From Lithobates sylvaticus (lineage: Eukaryota > Chordata > Amphibia > Anura > Ranidae): DNA of 64,000 bases. The notes below the pieces were generated by a model, which saw nothing but the letters and a program-made list of their open reading frames with translations, was not told the DNA's origin and ran no database searches. The position numbers and the translations under genes were made by a program. Position 1 is the stretch's first letter. Every line of letters begins with the position of its first letter. Shown here in pieces: positions 22,535-33,029 of the stretch. The stretch is from assembly GCA_028564925.1 (NCBI GenBank), contig CM053030.1, forward strand, positions 376,744,945-376,808,944, written 5' to 3'.

Positions 22535-23650
22535 CAAAGAATCACCGCTCCGAGGTAATGACTTCTCCCAAAACAGCTGTCTCCACAATCCCACAGGGTG
22601 CTGGCTCTGTTTGCAACAGGAACTGAAGTAGAAAAGATGTAGCTGGATAGCCGCACTCCAAATTATTCAACTTTATTTCCAAAAATATAATAAAATCATA
22701 GCATCTAGGCTTGTGTACAGACTAACTGCACAGCTGCTGACATGTTTCACACCGAACACGGTGCTTAGTCATAGCTAATGAGCAGAATATACATACAGAG
22801 CTATATACACACACACAAGCAATTAAACAAATGAATAAAATATGTGTATAACGAGATAGCAATTAGGGAAGCACCTGTGAGCATCCAAAATCTGAAGGTA
22901 ACATTTAAATGGATGGAAGGAAAATGCCTTTTTCACCTAAAACACTTAAATCAAGCTGACATGTTGAAAGCATACATAATGGTAATAAATAAATAACATG
23001 ATGAATCTTATCTTTAGGTGAAGAGGTACAGGTGCAACCTAAAAAATAAATAAAAAATGACATATGTACAAACATTTTTCAATTTGTATGTAAAAAATCG
23101 CACGCATCGGCAGACACACAGAAAAAAGAAAGAAACAAACTTTCAATGTGTGTGCATGCTGATGCATGGGGCTTATTGAATATCAGAACTGCGCAGTTCT
23201 GATATTCAATGAGCCCCATGCATCGGCACATAAATGTTGGTACATATGTACCTCTTCACCTAAAGATAAGATTCATCATGTTATTTATTTATTACCATTA
23301 TGTATGCTTTCAACATGTCAGCTTGATTTAAGTGTTTTAGGTGAAAAAGGCATTTTCCTTCCATCCATTTAAATGTTACCTTCAGATTTTGGATGCTCAC
23401 AGGTGCTCCCCTAATTGCTATCTCATTATACACATATTTTATTCATTTGTTTAATTGCTTGTGTGTGTGTATATAGCTCTGTATGTATATTCTGCTCATT
23501 AGCTATGACTAAGCACCGTGTTCGGTGTGAAACATGTCAGCAGCTGTGCAGTTAGTCTGTACACAAGCCTAGATGCTATGATTTTATTATATTTTTTTTA
23601 ATAAAGTTAAATAATTTGGAGTGCGGCTATCCAGCTACATCTTTTCTACT
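22535..23650. mobile_element. 1-kb near-perfect palindrome flanked by 16-bp direct repeats
   Basis: TTAGTCCTTACAAAGC stands at 22519-22534 and again at 23651-23666, enclosing 1116 bases. After 91 unique bases, a left arm (22626-about 23030) is the near-exact reverse complement of a right arm (about 23248-23651); a smaller perfect hairpin (23161-23224, centre AACTGCGCAGTT) sits in the loop. Each arm, read outward, carries AAACATGTCAGCAGCTGTGC and an AATAAAGTTAAATAATTTGG string. The 16-bp duplication suggests LINE-type insertion of a folded or inverted-duplicated template. It is non-coding. Confidence 0.85.
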
Positions 23651-23666
23651 TTAGTCCTTACAAAGC

Positions 23667-24401
23667 AGTATAAAAAAGTGTGTTGTGTATGTTCCTCCAG
23701 AGACACTTGTGGGAAAGACTGGGTGGGAAAATGTAAAGGTTATTTACAGGAGTCATGAGATTTTTTGCAGCTTAGATAGCACGTGGTGATTTGTAGAATA
23801 CAAAGGGGACCTTTCACATAATTCAAATGGCAATCAGCCTCCAGTATTGCATTCTAGTATTAAACCTCCAGTCAAAACATATTTTCTTAGTTTTGGATAT
23901 GATTGGTAAGATGAAGTTAGTGACTTTTTCAGGTTTTAATTGCTCTCTAAGACACCATTTGGTTTATTCCCTTACTTCCTTTTCCCTATGACACCAGAAC
24001 AAACACAATTACCTCTCTGCTGTCCTTTGTGAGATCCAGCTCTTCTAAAACTATGTGAGTGCAGTGATACCATTAGATAAATGCTTCCAGTCTGCTCTTC
24101 TTTTGATTGCTGCTATGTTTTTAATAAAATTAGTTAGTGAAAAATTGAATTTCTTAAAAGAACTCTTTTGGCAAAACTAATTCCACAAAAAAATAGCAGG
24201 ATCTGGAAGTAGAAAGCCCATCAAATGGAAGCACTGAGCTCTCTTTAATACTCCAGCCAAAATCCATTATTCCCTCTCAGTTCATTGTTCTATCGTTTTT
24301 GTAAGTATGATTTTCCTATGCCTAGGTTTAACCAATATGTTTTCATATCGCAGCACTGGTATGCCTTAAAGAATAGTAGTTTTAAATTAAAAAAAAGAGT
24401 G
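23667..24401. other. Unassigned stretch
   Basis: AT-rich intron-like sequence without a supported gene or repeat. Confidence 0.4.
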
Positions 24402-24409
24402 TTGTAGAG

Positions 24410-24592
24410 CAGTGGTCATCAACCCTGTCCTCAGGGCCCACTAACAGGCCAGGTTTGCAAGATAACCGAAATACATCACAGGAGATATCATTTGCTGCTC
24501 AGTGATTGCAGTGTTCTAATCTGCATCTCCCCAAGGTAATACATAAAACCTGGCCTGTTAGAGGGCTCTGAGGACAGGGTTGATGACCACTG
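24410..24592. mobile_element. hAT-type MITE (CAGTGGTCATCAACCCTG ends)
   Basis: CAGTGGTCATCAACCCTGTC at the left and its inverse GACAGGGTTGATGACCACTG at the right bound 183 bases. TTGTAGAG (24402-24409) and TCGTAGAG (24593-24600) are an 8-bp target duplication with one change. A sister copy in the opposite orientation is at 31632-31813. It is non-coding and mobilised in trans by a hAT transposase. Confidence 0.85.
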
Positions 24593-24600
24593 TCGTAGAG

Positions 24601-25139
24601 TTCAATGAATTTAACTAACTACGGAGGAATTATATTCAGGTAAATTATCACTTTAGTGAAAAATATTGTATTCTGGTAACTGTATGGACTGTGTTTACAT
24701 TTTGTAATGATGGTATTCAGTACATTAATTCTTTTTTTACTTAACATGCTTTTATTTACATTTTTTGCCACATTTACAAACATACAAACCATACAAACTG
24801 TCAAGCAAAATTGATAGTTACAAGTGTTTGTAACAAACCACATAACAACTCATATAACAAGCTCACAACCATCAGCAGTTTTTCAAATGGCTTCAACCCT
24901 TTTTCCTTTTCTCCAATAATTATTTTTTACAGTACCTGCTTAAGACATGTTAGCTGCAGTTAAGCTTTAATTTGTTTGTTTTGTTGCAAACTTAAAGTTG
25001 ATTTAAACAAAACGTCTTTCCAAGAGTAGCCAAGGATCTTAAATCTCAGGAGCATGCACCCTGCACAGTGCAAGAGTACATTTTCACAAGGTTTGAAATC
25101 CTCAGGTTTTCAAGGATGCAGTGATATTAAGCAGTAATT
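24601..25139. other. Unassigned stretch
   Basis: AT-rich sequence with no recognised feature. It may include the diverged upstream part of the Penelope-like element that becomes recognisable after 25140. Confidence 0.35.
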
Positions 25140-25662
25140 AACTTTTTGAAGGACTGCCCGTTTCAGGAAGGTTGGTGGTTGGTGACGGCCGACGTCATGT
25201 TGCTATACACTATTATTCCTCATTCCCTTGTTTATCCACAGTATCCTATTATTTGGACAAGGATTCAGGTTTAACGAATATACAGATTGAATTTATTATG
25301 GACCTTCTTAAGTTTGGCGCTACCCATAATTATATTTGGTTTTGGAGGAATTATTATTTGCAGAGCAAGGGCTTGCAATGGGGGCTAAATATGCCCCCAG
25401 AGTGGCAAATCTTTTTATGTTGAAATGGGAGGAGGTTGTCATCAGTGCTCAGCAGAGGCCAGAGCTGGTCCTCTGGGCCCAGTACATCAATGACATTCTC
25501 TTCCTATGGAAGGGTGACTCCTCCTCCTTGATGGAATTTTTGTCTGTGCTCAACTCAAATGATAGAAGGATCTGGTTGAATTATGAGATGAGTAAAAGTG
25601 AAATACATTTTTTAGATCTCAATATTAAGGTGGAAGGAGGGAGTCTCATTACCTCTACTCTA
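25140..25662 (+). mobile_element. Penelope-like element, reverse-transcriptase part
   Basis: Penelope-like elements code for one protein with a reverse transcriptase and usually a C-terminal GIY-YIG endonuclease. Around 25195-25225 the sequence reads LLYTIIPHS, the first RT catalytic block of this group. At 25336-25660 an open frame shows GLAMGAKYAPRVANLFMLKW and then YINDILFLWKG, the blocks leading to and including the second catalytic site, where D-D is read as N-D. FLDLNIKVEGGSLIT follows. The frame is then cut by the TTAA element at 25663. The copy is degraded and truncated at its 5' end. Confidence 0.8.
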
Positions 25663-26669
25663 TTAACCACTTGCCGACCAGCGCACAACGATATACGTCG
25701 ACAGAATGGCACGTACAGGCAGGAGGGCGTATATATACGTCCCTCCTTTAGCCTGTCCGTGCCATCGGGAGCGCGCCGGGAGCGGCGCGCTCCCGCGCCG
25801 GTCGGGGCCCCCGTGAGTCAGATCGCGGTCCCCGCAGACTCGATCGCCGCGGGGACCCCGGCGATCGTCTCACGGGGCGGCTGCACGGGGAGATGCCGAG
25901 ATAAACAGCATCTCCCCGTTCTGCCTAGCAACTAGTGACGCCGATCTCTGCTCCCTGTGATTGGAGCAGAGATCAGCATTCACTAGCTGACAGCCACGCC
26001 CCCCCACAGTAAAAAACACACCCCTAGGCATACTTAACCATTACACTGCCCTCTTGTGGTTAACCCCTTCACTGCCAGTGTCATTTATACAGAAATCAAT
26101 GCATTTAAATGCATTAATTGCTGTAGAAATGACAATGGTCCCAAAAATGTGTCAAAAATGTCCGATGTGTCCGCCATAATGTCGCAGTCACAAAAAAAAT
26201 CGCAGATCTCCGCCATTAATAATAAAAAATAAAATTATTAATAAAAATGCCATAAAACTATCCCCTATCTTGTAAACGCTATAACTTCTGCGCAAACCGA
26301 TCAATAATCGCTTATTGCGATTTTTTTTACCAAAAATATGTAGAAGAATACGTATCGGCCTAAACTGAGGAAAAAAAATGTTTTTTTATATATTTTTTGG
26401 GGATATTTATTATAGCAAAAAAAATAAAAAATAATGCATTTTTTTTTCAAAATTGTCGCTATTTTGTTTATAGCGCAAAAAATAAAAACCGCAGGGGCGA
26501 TCAAATACCACCAAAAGAAAGCTCTATTTGTGGGTAAAAAAGGACGGCGATTTTGTTTGGAAGCCACGTCGCACGACCGCGCAATTGTCAGTTAAAGCGA
26601 CGCAGTGCCGAATCGCAAAAAGGGGCCTGGTCCTTTGGCTGCAAATTGGTCCGGTCTGAAAGTGGTTAA
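25663..26669. mobile_element. TTAACCACTT-type TTAA element, complete long form
   Basis: TTAACCACTTGCCGACC opens the element and GGTCTGAAAGTGGTTAA closes it; the two ends are inverted and TTAA stands at both borders, as in piggyBac-type insertions. At 1007 bases this is the most complete copy here, with a GC-rich half (hairpins around TGATTGGAGCAGAGATCA) and an AT-rich half (CTATAACTTCTGCGCAAACC, CAAATACCACCAAAAGAAAG). It splits the Penelope-like reading frame, so it is younger than that element. No transposase is encoded. Confidence 0.85.
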
Positions 26670-27420
26670 AGAGCACAGACCGTAATGCCTATATTTCTAA
26701 GGACAGTTGCCACCATCATTCCTGGCTGAACAGGGTCCCAAAGGGTCAATTCCTTCAAATGCGATGTAATTGCTCTGAGTTAAGTGTTTTTGATACTCAA
26801 TCTCAAGTTCTTTTTCACAGATTCGAATAGAGGGGTTGTGATCCTTGAGTTTGGTATTAAAGGAAGTTAGAAATATGAATAGAGAGGTGTTCCTGGCTGA
26901 TGAACTTGAAACTAATGGGAACTCGAGTAATTTTGGTTCTTCCTTTATTACTACATACTCCATCACAGCATTACGCCATTAAGCATATCGTACGGAAACA
27001 TTTACATATTTTACAGGACGATAGAGTTCTAGGTCCCCTCCTCTCTCAACCGCAGGTCATAATAGAGGTGTTCCCTCTTGAAAAGAACCATCTTTTTTTC
27101 AAAACTTAACAGGATATTTTAAATATGGGAAGTGTAAAGTTTGTAATTTGAACAAATGTAAGACCATACAAATTTCTGATTTTATGTCAAATGTTACTAA
27201 GAACTACACAGTGAGACAATGTATTACTTGTAGCACTACTTACGTAGTGTATATGCTCCAATGCCCTTGTGGGCTACAGTATGTGGGAGGGACCAACCGT
27301 GCTTTAAATGTTAGAGTAATGAGCATGTAGCTAACATCCACAAGGGGTATCACAAGCATAATTCAAGCCATGTGCTATGGGAGCACTCATGTGGGGGCAC
27401 TCCCTAGCTGTACTGTGTGC
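26670..27420 (+). mobile_element. Penelope-like element, downstream part with GIY-YIG domain
   Basis: Continues the copy interrupted at 25663. The clearest part, 27148-27330, reads CITCSTTYVVYMLQCPCGLQ followed by YVGGTNRALNVRV, a GIY-YIG nuclease fold in which the conserved YVVY and YVG tripeptides and the downstream arginine-bearing helix are seen. In Penelope-like elements this domain nicks the target DNA. The stretch between 26670 and 27100 has lost continuous coding. A few residues that match the family (HVANIHKGYHKHN) follow to about 27380. Confidence 0.8.
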
Positions 27421-27949
27421 GCCCATAGACACACACAGCATGGCTTGGCCATAATTCCCACTACCTTATCACGGGATTTGACTGTGAACAGCAGGACCTA
27501 TTATTACCTCTCTAATGGAAGCTTGTGAATCCAGGAAAAGAGGAGAGCGGGCAAGGGACAGCACTGGTTCAAGAGAGGTCTCATGTAAGTGTTTAGGAAT
27601 GTTGATGGTAGAACAAGTAATGGGGTTGAGGGAATGCAATAGGATAAAAAACACCTAAACTTTAAAACCATGTTAAACACACAGAATGCATAAGACACTG
27701 TGTGCTATATGCCCTCTTCCATATAAAGCAGTAAACACATGGAGAACTGCTACATGGACTTTTTGAGGGACATATAGAAAAAGCAAAAACACTGATATAA
27801 AATTTTTATTGTTTAACAACATTAAATCATTAAAAATATGTCTGCCTTTAGGTTCACATAGATGTAATGATTCCAAAGAAAAATCCAGGAGTCAATACTG
27901 TGGAACCTAGTTACTATTTGGAGTTACAGAGTACAATATCAGCTGGAAT
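27421..27949. other. Unassigned stretch
   Basis: Possible diverged 3' end of the Penelope-like element at its start, otherwise nothing I recognise. Confidence 0.35.
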
Positions 27950-28512
27950 AAACATCAAGAGAGGTCTTTATGCCCTCTTGGGCCACATGGACACCAAACA
28001 GGTAGAAGGCTGCCATTTTCAAAATTGGCCATTGTTGAAAAAAGTATAACAATTGTACATCTTAAATACATTATCCTAAAAAAATTTAGAAATTGGCAAT
28101 GTGCAGGTAAATGTTCATCACAAACAGAGAGGGAAAACTATAAAGAGATTACGGATATCCCTAGGCAGCAATAGCAAGTCTCTTATCATCCATCATGATG
28201 CTGTTGGACCTAGATTATTATGATGTGACAATATGGTTTACAACTTGTACCTTGATTCCTTTATGATGGATGAGTAAAAGACCTGCTATTGCTGACCAGG
28301 GATATCTGTAATCCCCTCATAGTTTTCCGATCCTGTTTGTGATGAACATTTACCTGTATGCTGCCAATTTCTGACATTTTGTAAGACATTATATCTGAGA
28401 TTTTGTTATACTTACCAAGTTTAAACAATACACGATTTTGATAATGGCAGCTTTCTACCTGTTTGGTGTCAATGCTGCTGCAGAGGGGATGAAGCTACGT
28501 CACTTGATGTTT
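27950..28512. mobile_element. Fold-back element with AAACATCAAG ends
   Basis: The left half (AAACATCAAG at 27951, GACACCAAACAGGTAGAAGG near 27989, GGATATCCCTAGGCAGCAAT near 28154) is matched in reverse order on the other strand by the right half (GGATATC, then CTTTCTACCTGTTTGGTGTC, then CTTGATGTTT to 28512). Arms are about 250 bases and clearly diverged, so it is older than the palindrome at 22.6 kb. It codes for nothing. I see no convincing target duplication. Confidence 0.75.
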
Positions 28513-30145
28513 ACCATTACCAAATAGGACAGGGCTATGCATATAAACTATAAAGGGGTGGGAAGTACAGGACCTGTCAGTGGAGGAGTGAGCATTATTG
28601 GCGGGGGGGGGGGGGTTTAAAGCTGATGATGGAAATTGAGATAATTGAACGTGAAGTAATGTGGTAGGGAACACACTTGGGGAATACAAGAGATATGGGG
28701 GGAGAGGGTGAACAGAAGTTTTGACACAGTAGGGATCTTAATTGCAAAGGGTGGATGGAGGCATTCATATTCATATGCCATTGAAAGGAGAGGCACTCTG
28801 TAAGTGTATACTGTAAAGTAGTATTTTCTATTTCTATATATGATAAAGTCATTCTTGGCAGACTTTTTTCTTTGTTAGGTACCTTCCAACTTCCCTAGAT
28901 GAATGCTAAAATGAATGTTAGAATTGGGACACAAAAATTATAGCTTTTGCATTTAGATAAATGTACCTGCAGAGTGTGTAAAGAGATGAAATATTCTGTG
29001 ACTGTCACCAAGTCTGTTCTTGCTCAGTGTCCTGAGGAGAAACCCGACAAGCACTTGTTTAAGGCTTGAAAAGTGAATTAATGATTTAACATGCCTTAAA
29101 ACTCTGCACATTGTTGCTTTTTTTGTGTCCCTTAATAATACTTGGCTGGAGTCCCTGCAATGCTTGAATGCCAATTCTTTATAAAAATAGCTTTACCTTT
29201 TACTGCACACCTCTTAGATTTTTAAAACTTAGACTCATGGCAACTTTAAATAGAACCTGTCGGGTCAAAAACTCGATGATAACATATATACTGTATAATA
29301 ATATGCAAATATTATATATAATATATAAATAAAGACATTTGAAATAATACAGGAATTCATATACTGAATGTAAAACCAAGTAACATTTACGAGAATACAA
29401 TAATTTTGATCCTTTAAAGCTGAACTCCAAGCAGATACAAAAGGCACATACCAATGCTACTCTGTAATCATACATCATCTGTGATCATCATCATTATTAC
29501 ATCATTAAATATTTTTTTTACTAGTAGTGTAAGTACCTGCTTTCTATGTGATATAAGTACAGTATCTTGCAATCTTTTGTATGACAGTGCTCAAAGAGGG
29601 GGAGGAAAGAGCTGCAGAATGAGCCAGTCAGGTGTGCTGCAGTGCATGGATCATGCTGATAGAAGGACAGACCAAAATAATAGAGAGATTCATTTATTAG
29701 TATGATTTTTGTTTCCTATTAGGTACTTGTGCATCTAATAGAACCAGCATTTCTAATGCACCCTCCTCATCCTCTCCTGGTCTTCTGAGAGCAAGAATCG
29801 TGATGCATGTACATGATTACATCACTGATTTTCACAAACTTATTTTGTACCTGCATGTTTTCTCAAGAGTTGTGTTAGTAGTACCACAATAGAGACCATT
29901 TATACAAACGTATTATTGCCTACTTACACTGGGTATAAATGGTCTCCAAAGAGGCAGGAATGGTGCTCGAGAATGTCCAGGTACATGTTTACACTTTGGA
30001 GATTGTTTTTTTTGTCCCCTTATTTTAGTGAGCCTGGAACATTGTGGGTTATTGTGATATTGAAATAAGAGTGAAAGAAAAATAGTGGAAAATATTTCAA
30101 ATAATACAAAGGACTCACCTACTTTTACTTACAATTCAAATACAT
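28513..30145. other. Unassigned stretch
   Basis: A G run of about 14 bases lies at 28603. CCTTTAAAGCTGAACTCCAA near 29413 looks like one end of a TTAAAG-type MITE with no matching partner that I can find. No exon is supported. Confidence 0.4.
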
Positions 30146-30168
30146 GAAAAGTACAATCAGGCCCCTCA

Positions 30169-30534
30169 TTGCGAATCTGTACTAAGATATGTCGTAACCC
30201 CAGGTATTCCTCAAGTCAATCACCTCTGTATCCCATATTGGGAAACCCTAGCTTTCAACCAGGTATGGAAAAGGGAGCATTTAAAAAATTGGAGGAGAAG
30301 GGATACTCTCAGGTATCGCACTTTGTATACTGGGGGGTCTGGCCAACAATGGTGGAATTGATGCAGATAGGGGGGCACTATGAATTGAATTTTTGTCAAG
30401 CGATACAAATACGTCATTTTTTGGGAACGTTGGGACAACCAATAAACTACCAACGTCAATTGACCAAATTTGAAGTATATTGTGAGGAGAAAGAACCCCT
30501 CCACCGGTTATTTCTAAGATGTATATGCTTTTGA
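30169..30534 (+). pseudogene. L1-like ORF2 fragment downstream of the RT domain
   Basis: The open frame reads NPSFQPGMEKGAFKKLEEKG, then SHFVYWGVWPTMVELMQIGG and IRHFLGTLGQ, the arrangement usual for the region after the reverse transcriptase of L1-clade ORF2 proteins. The frame is lost near 30530 and the homology carries on in another register, so it is a pseudogene. The insertion begins within this region; endonuclease and RT domains were never copied. Confidence 0.75.
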
Positions 30535-30715
30535 ACACCCCGATGGAGGAGTTTGTGATGCAACTATTAGTAAATGGGAAAGAGACCTGAATAAGATTTT
30601 CACCCCAACCCAACGCCAAAATATTATTTATTTGGCATTGAATTTGTCAATAAGTACGCGAATACAGGAATTAAATTACAAATTATTAACTTGATGGTAT
30701 TACACCCCAACGAAG

Positions 30716-31171
30716 TTGAATAAATTTGCGAGGGAAGTCTCAGATCGGTGCTGGCATTGTAGAAGAGAGGAAGGAACCTTGTTACATATTTTTTGGGCTT
30801 GCCCTAAGATCAGGGCATATTGGCTGGAAGTTCAGGAACTCTCCCAAAAACGTACAGATATTCCGATACCGCATGACCCTGCCTTTTTTTTGCTTCACTG
30901 CTCACAGATCCCGGTGAAGGTATATAAAAGGTCTGTGCTTTGCCATTTGGTAAATGCTGCTAAGGCCTGTGTTACTTTGTGCTGGAGGGATACCAGACCG
31001 CCATCCATAGCAAGATGGTTAAATAAGGTTAGAGAGATTGGAGCTATGGAAGACTTGTTCCACTCGGCACAAAATAGGAAAGAACAGTATGTTCAAACAT
31101 GGTCAATATGGGAACGATTCGTACAGTCAGAAGAAGGGAAGAGAAAGATGGAAGAGAGAAGGGAGGAGTGA
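30716..31171 (+). pseudogene. L1-like ORF2 C-terminal domain
   Basis: A 151-codon frame with CWHCRREEGTLLHIFWACPK near residues 13-32, the C-terminal cysteine-rich knuckle of L1 ORF2 (C-x2-C ... H ... C), followed by a basic, glutamate-rich end. It is the direct downstream neighbour of 30169-30534. It resembles the domain at 9232-9678 in order of motifs but differs widely in sequence, so the two LINEs are separate L1-like lineages. Confidence 0.8.
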
Positions 31172-31631
31172 GGATGCCCTGTAAGGAAGAGTTTATAAAG
31201 ATGTAGAACACCCACATCTCGCTGTAAGGGGGAGTTTTTGGGGGTTGGGGGAAGGATAAATATAAGTTATTTAAAAAGTAATAACATTTTTTTGTGTTTT
31301 GGAGGTTTTGCTTTAAGGGTTATGGGGTATATGGGGGGGGGGGGGGAAATGAGGGAAGATTAGAGATTAAGATAATTAACGAGAACAATGGTACTTGGAT
31401 TTCAAGTGAGGTAAATTAAAGGGGTAAAGATGATGTATGTTGGTGTAAAGATTGAGGCTTTTTAAGCAAAATAGAAAATGTAATGAAGTACAAAAAGAAA
31501 GTATTGGTGATTGTTGAAATGTGGTCTGATTATGTAATGTCTATAACCCTTTATAAAAATAAAGAATAAAAAAAAAAGACAAAAAAAAAAGAAAAGTACA
31601 ATCAGCTCCACAAGTACAATGTGCTATAAAC

Positions 31632-31813
31632 CAGTGGGCATCAACCCTGTCCTCAGGGCCCACTAACAGGCCAGGTTTTATGTATTACTTTGGGGAGATG
31701 CAGACTAGAATACTGCAATCATGAGCAGCAAATTATATCACCTGGGATGTATTTCAGTTATCTTGCAAACCTGGCCTGTTAATGGGCCCTGAGGACAGGG
31801 TTGATGACCACTG
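31632..31813. mobile_element. hAT-type MITE with perfect 8-bp target duplication
   Basis: CAGTGGGCATCAACCCTGTC to GACAGGGTTGATGACCACTG, 182 bases, flanked by CTATAAAC at 31624-31631 and 31814-31821. It belongs to the same family as 24410-24592 but lies in reverse orientation, as shown by the order of GCAGACTAGAATACTGCAAT and TTATCTTGCAAACCTGG. Non-coding. Confidence 0.9.
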
Positions 31814-31995
31814 CTATAAACCATAACATAATAAAGTGGTTTATAGAGCATTGCACTTTTGGAGTATATGCAAAGGTCGTTCAGAGGTTAGTAAGGGTAG
31901 TTTGATATTTTAGGAGCGCTGCTCTATTTTTGTATTAATTTACCTATTTGTGTGTTGTCATGATTTGCACAGAAGTGCTTTGAGCTGCTCCCTAG

Positions 31996-32610
31996 CAGGG
32001 CCATCTTTAATATTGATTGGACCCTGGGCAAAAAAATTCTTGCCCCCCCCCCCCCCCCCCCCTCACTCTCCACCTGCTCTGAGACATACAATAAATAGCA
32101 GCTAGACTTAAAATCAGTTTACTGTATCAGTTCAGGCAGCAATTGCGATTGGTTGCCAGCAGTTACAGCATATCATTACTGCTTACTGACTGGTTGCTAG
32201 AGGTTACAGCACACATTATGGCTCACTGATTAGTTGCTAGAGGTTACAGCACATCATCTCCTCACTGCAGGGGAGCATGATATACATATGAATGCCACTT
32301 GTATTTACATATAAATGCCGCCGGCCGCAGCTATTTACTTAATAATCCTGCCGCTATTTACATATGAATGCCATATATTTACATGTAAACACAGGGTCTG
32401 CAGGTTAGACATCTGTACACAACAATAGGGCAGAGCTGGGCAGCATTAGTACCAGCACTTCACAATGAGATATCGGGACACAGCACAGGACTAAAACTTC
32501 GAGGGACAAGGGAATTTAAACTGGGATAGTTGGCAAGTATGAGACAGCTGCCCAGCAATGACAGGGCCCAGGGCAGCTGCCCCTTTTGCCCTGCCTGAAA
32601 AACGGCCCTG
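31996..32610. mobile_element. Non-autonomous hAT element (CAGGGCCATCTTTA ends)
   Basis: Starts CAGGGCCATCTTTAATA and ends TGAAAAACGGCCCTG, with CTCCCTAG as a perfect 8-bp duplication at 31988-31995 and 32611-32618. Near each end stand GGACCCTGGGCA and GGGCCCAGGGCAGCTGCCCC. A C run of about 22 bases (32042-32063) and tandem GGTTGCTAGAGGTTACAGCA blocks (32150-32250) fill the interior. It has no protein. Confidence 0.85.
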
Positions 32611-32618
32611 CTCCCTAG

Positions 32619-33029
32619 AGAAACACTTATTTTATTGATTTTGGTATAGCAGCTAGTGAGGTAGTGTGGGGGTACTTTTTCATTTATACAAGTAATATAA
32701 AGGGTTTTGTGAAAAAGTGGTGTAACATGTGGAGGATAATATAACTATAGGTTGATTTACAGTGACACATTAGTCCGGTTGCCAGTGGTTATCCTGGAAG
32801 GATATTTACCATTAATGAGCTGCACGTGTGCACTTTCATAGTTTAGTGCACTTATTTGGACACAGAGTGGATCACTTTGGACACTACTGACTGTTATTGG
32901 TAATTACAATTTGCCCTGCTATTGATTATGCATTTTGCACTTTATTTGTTTTAAATGATTATTGTAGATCATTTTTATCTGCCTTACAATTTGTATGAAA
33001 TTATTGTTTCGGGAGTTTTAACACTATAG
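32619..33029. other. Unassigned stretch
   Basis: AT-rich intron-like sequence. No feature supported. Confidence 0.4.

Larger units (their letters stand above)
30161..31590 (+). mobile_element. 5'-truncated L1-like LINE with 15-bp target duplication and A-rich tail
   Basis: GAAAAGTACAATCAG is found immediately before (30146-30160) and after (31591-31605) the insert. The copy contains the last part of ORF2 (about 30169-31171), a G-rich 3' UTR, and ends AATAAAGAATAAAAAAAAAA, a poly-A tail with signal. At 1430 bases it is a classic 5'-truncated insertion. The tail and the perfect duplication suggest moderate age. Confidence 0.85.
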
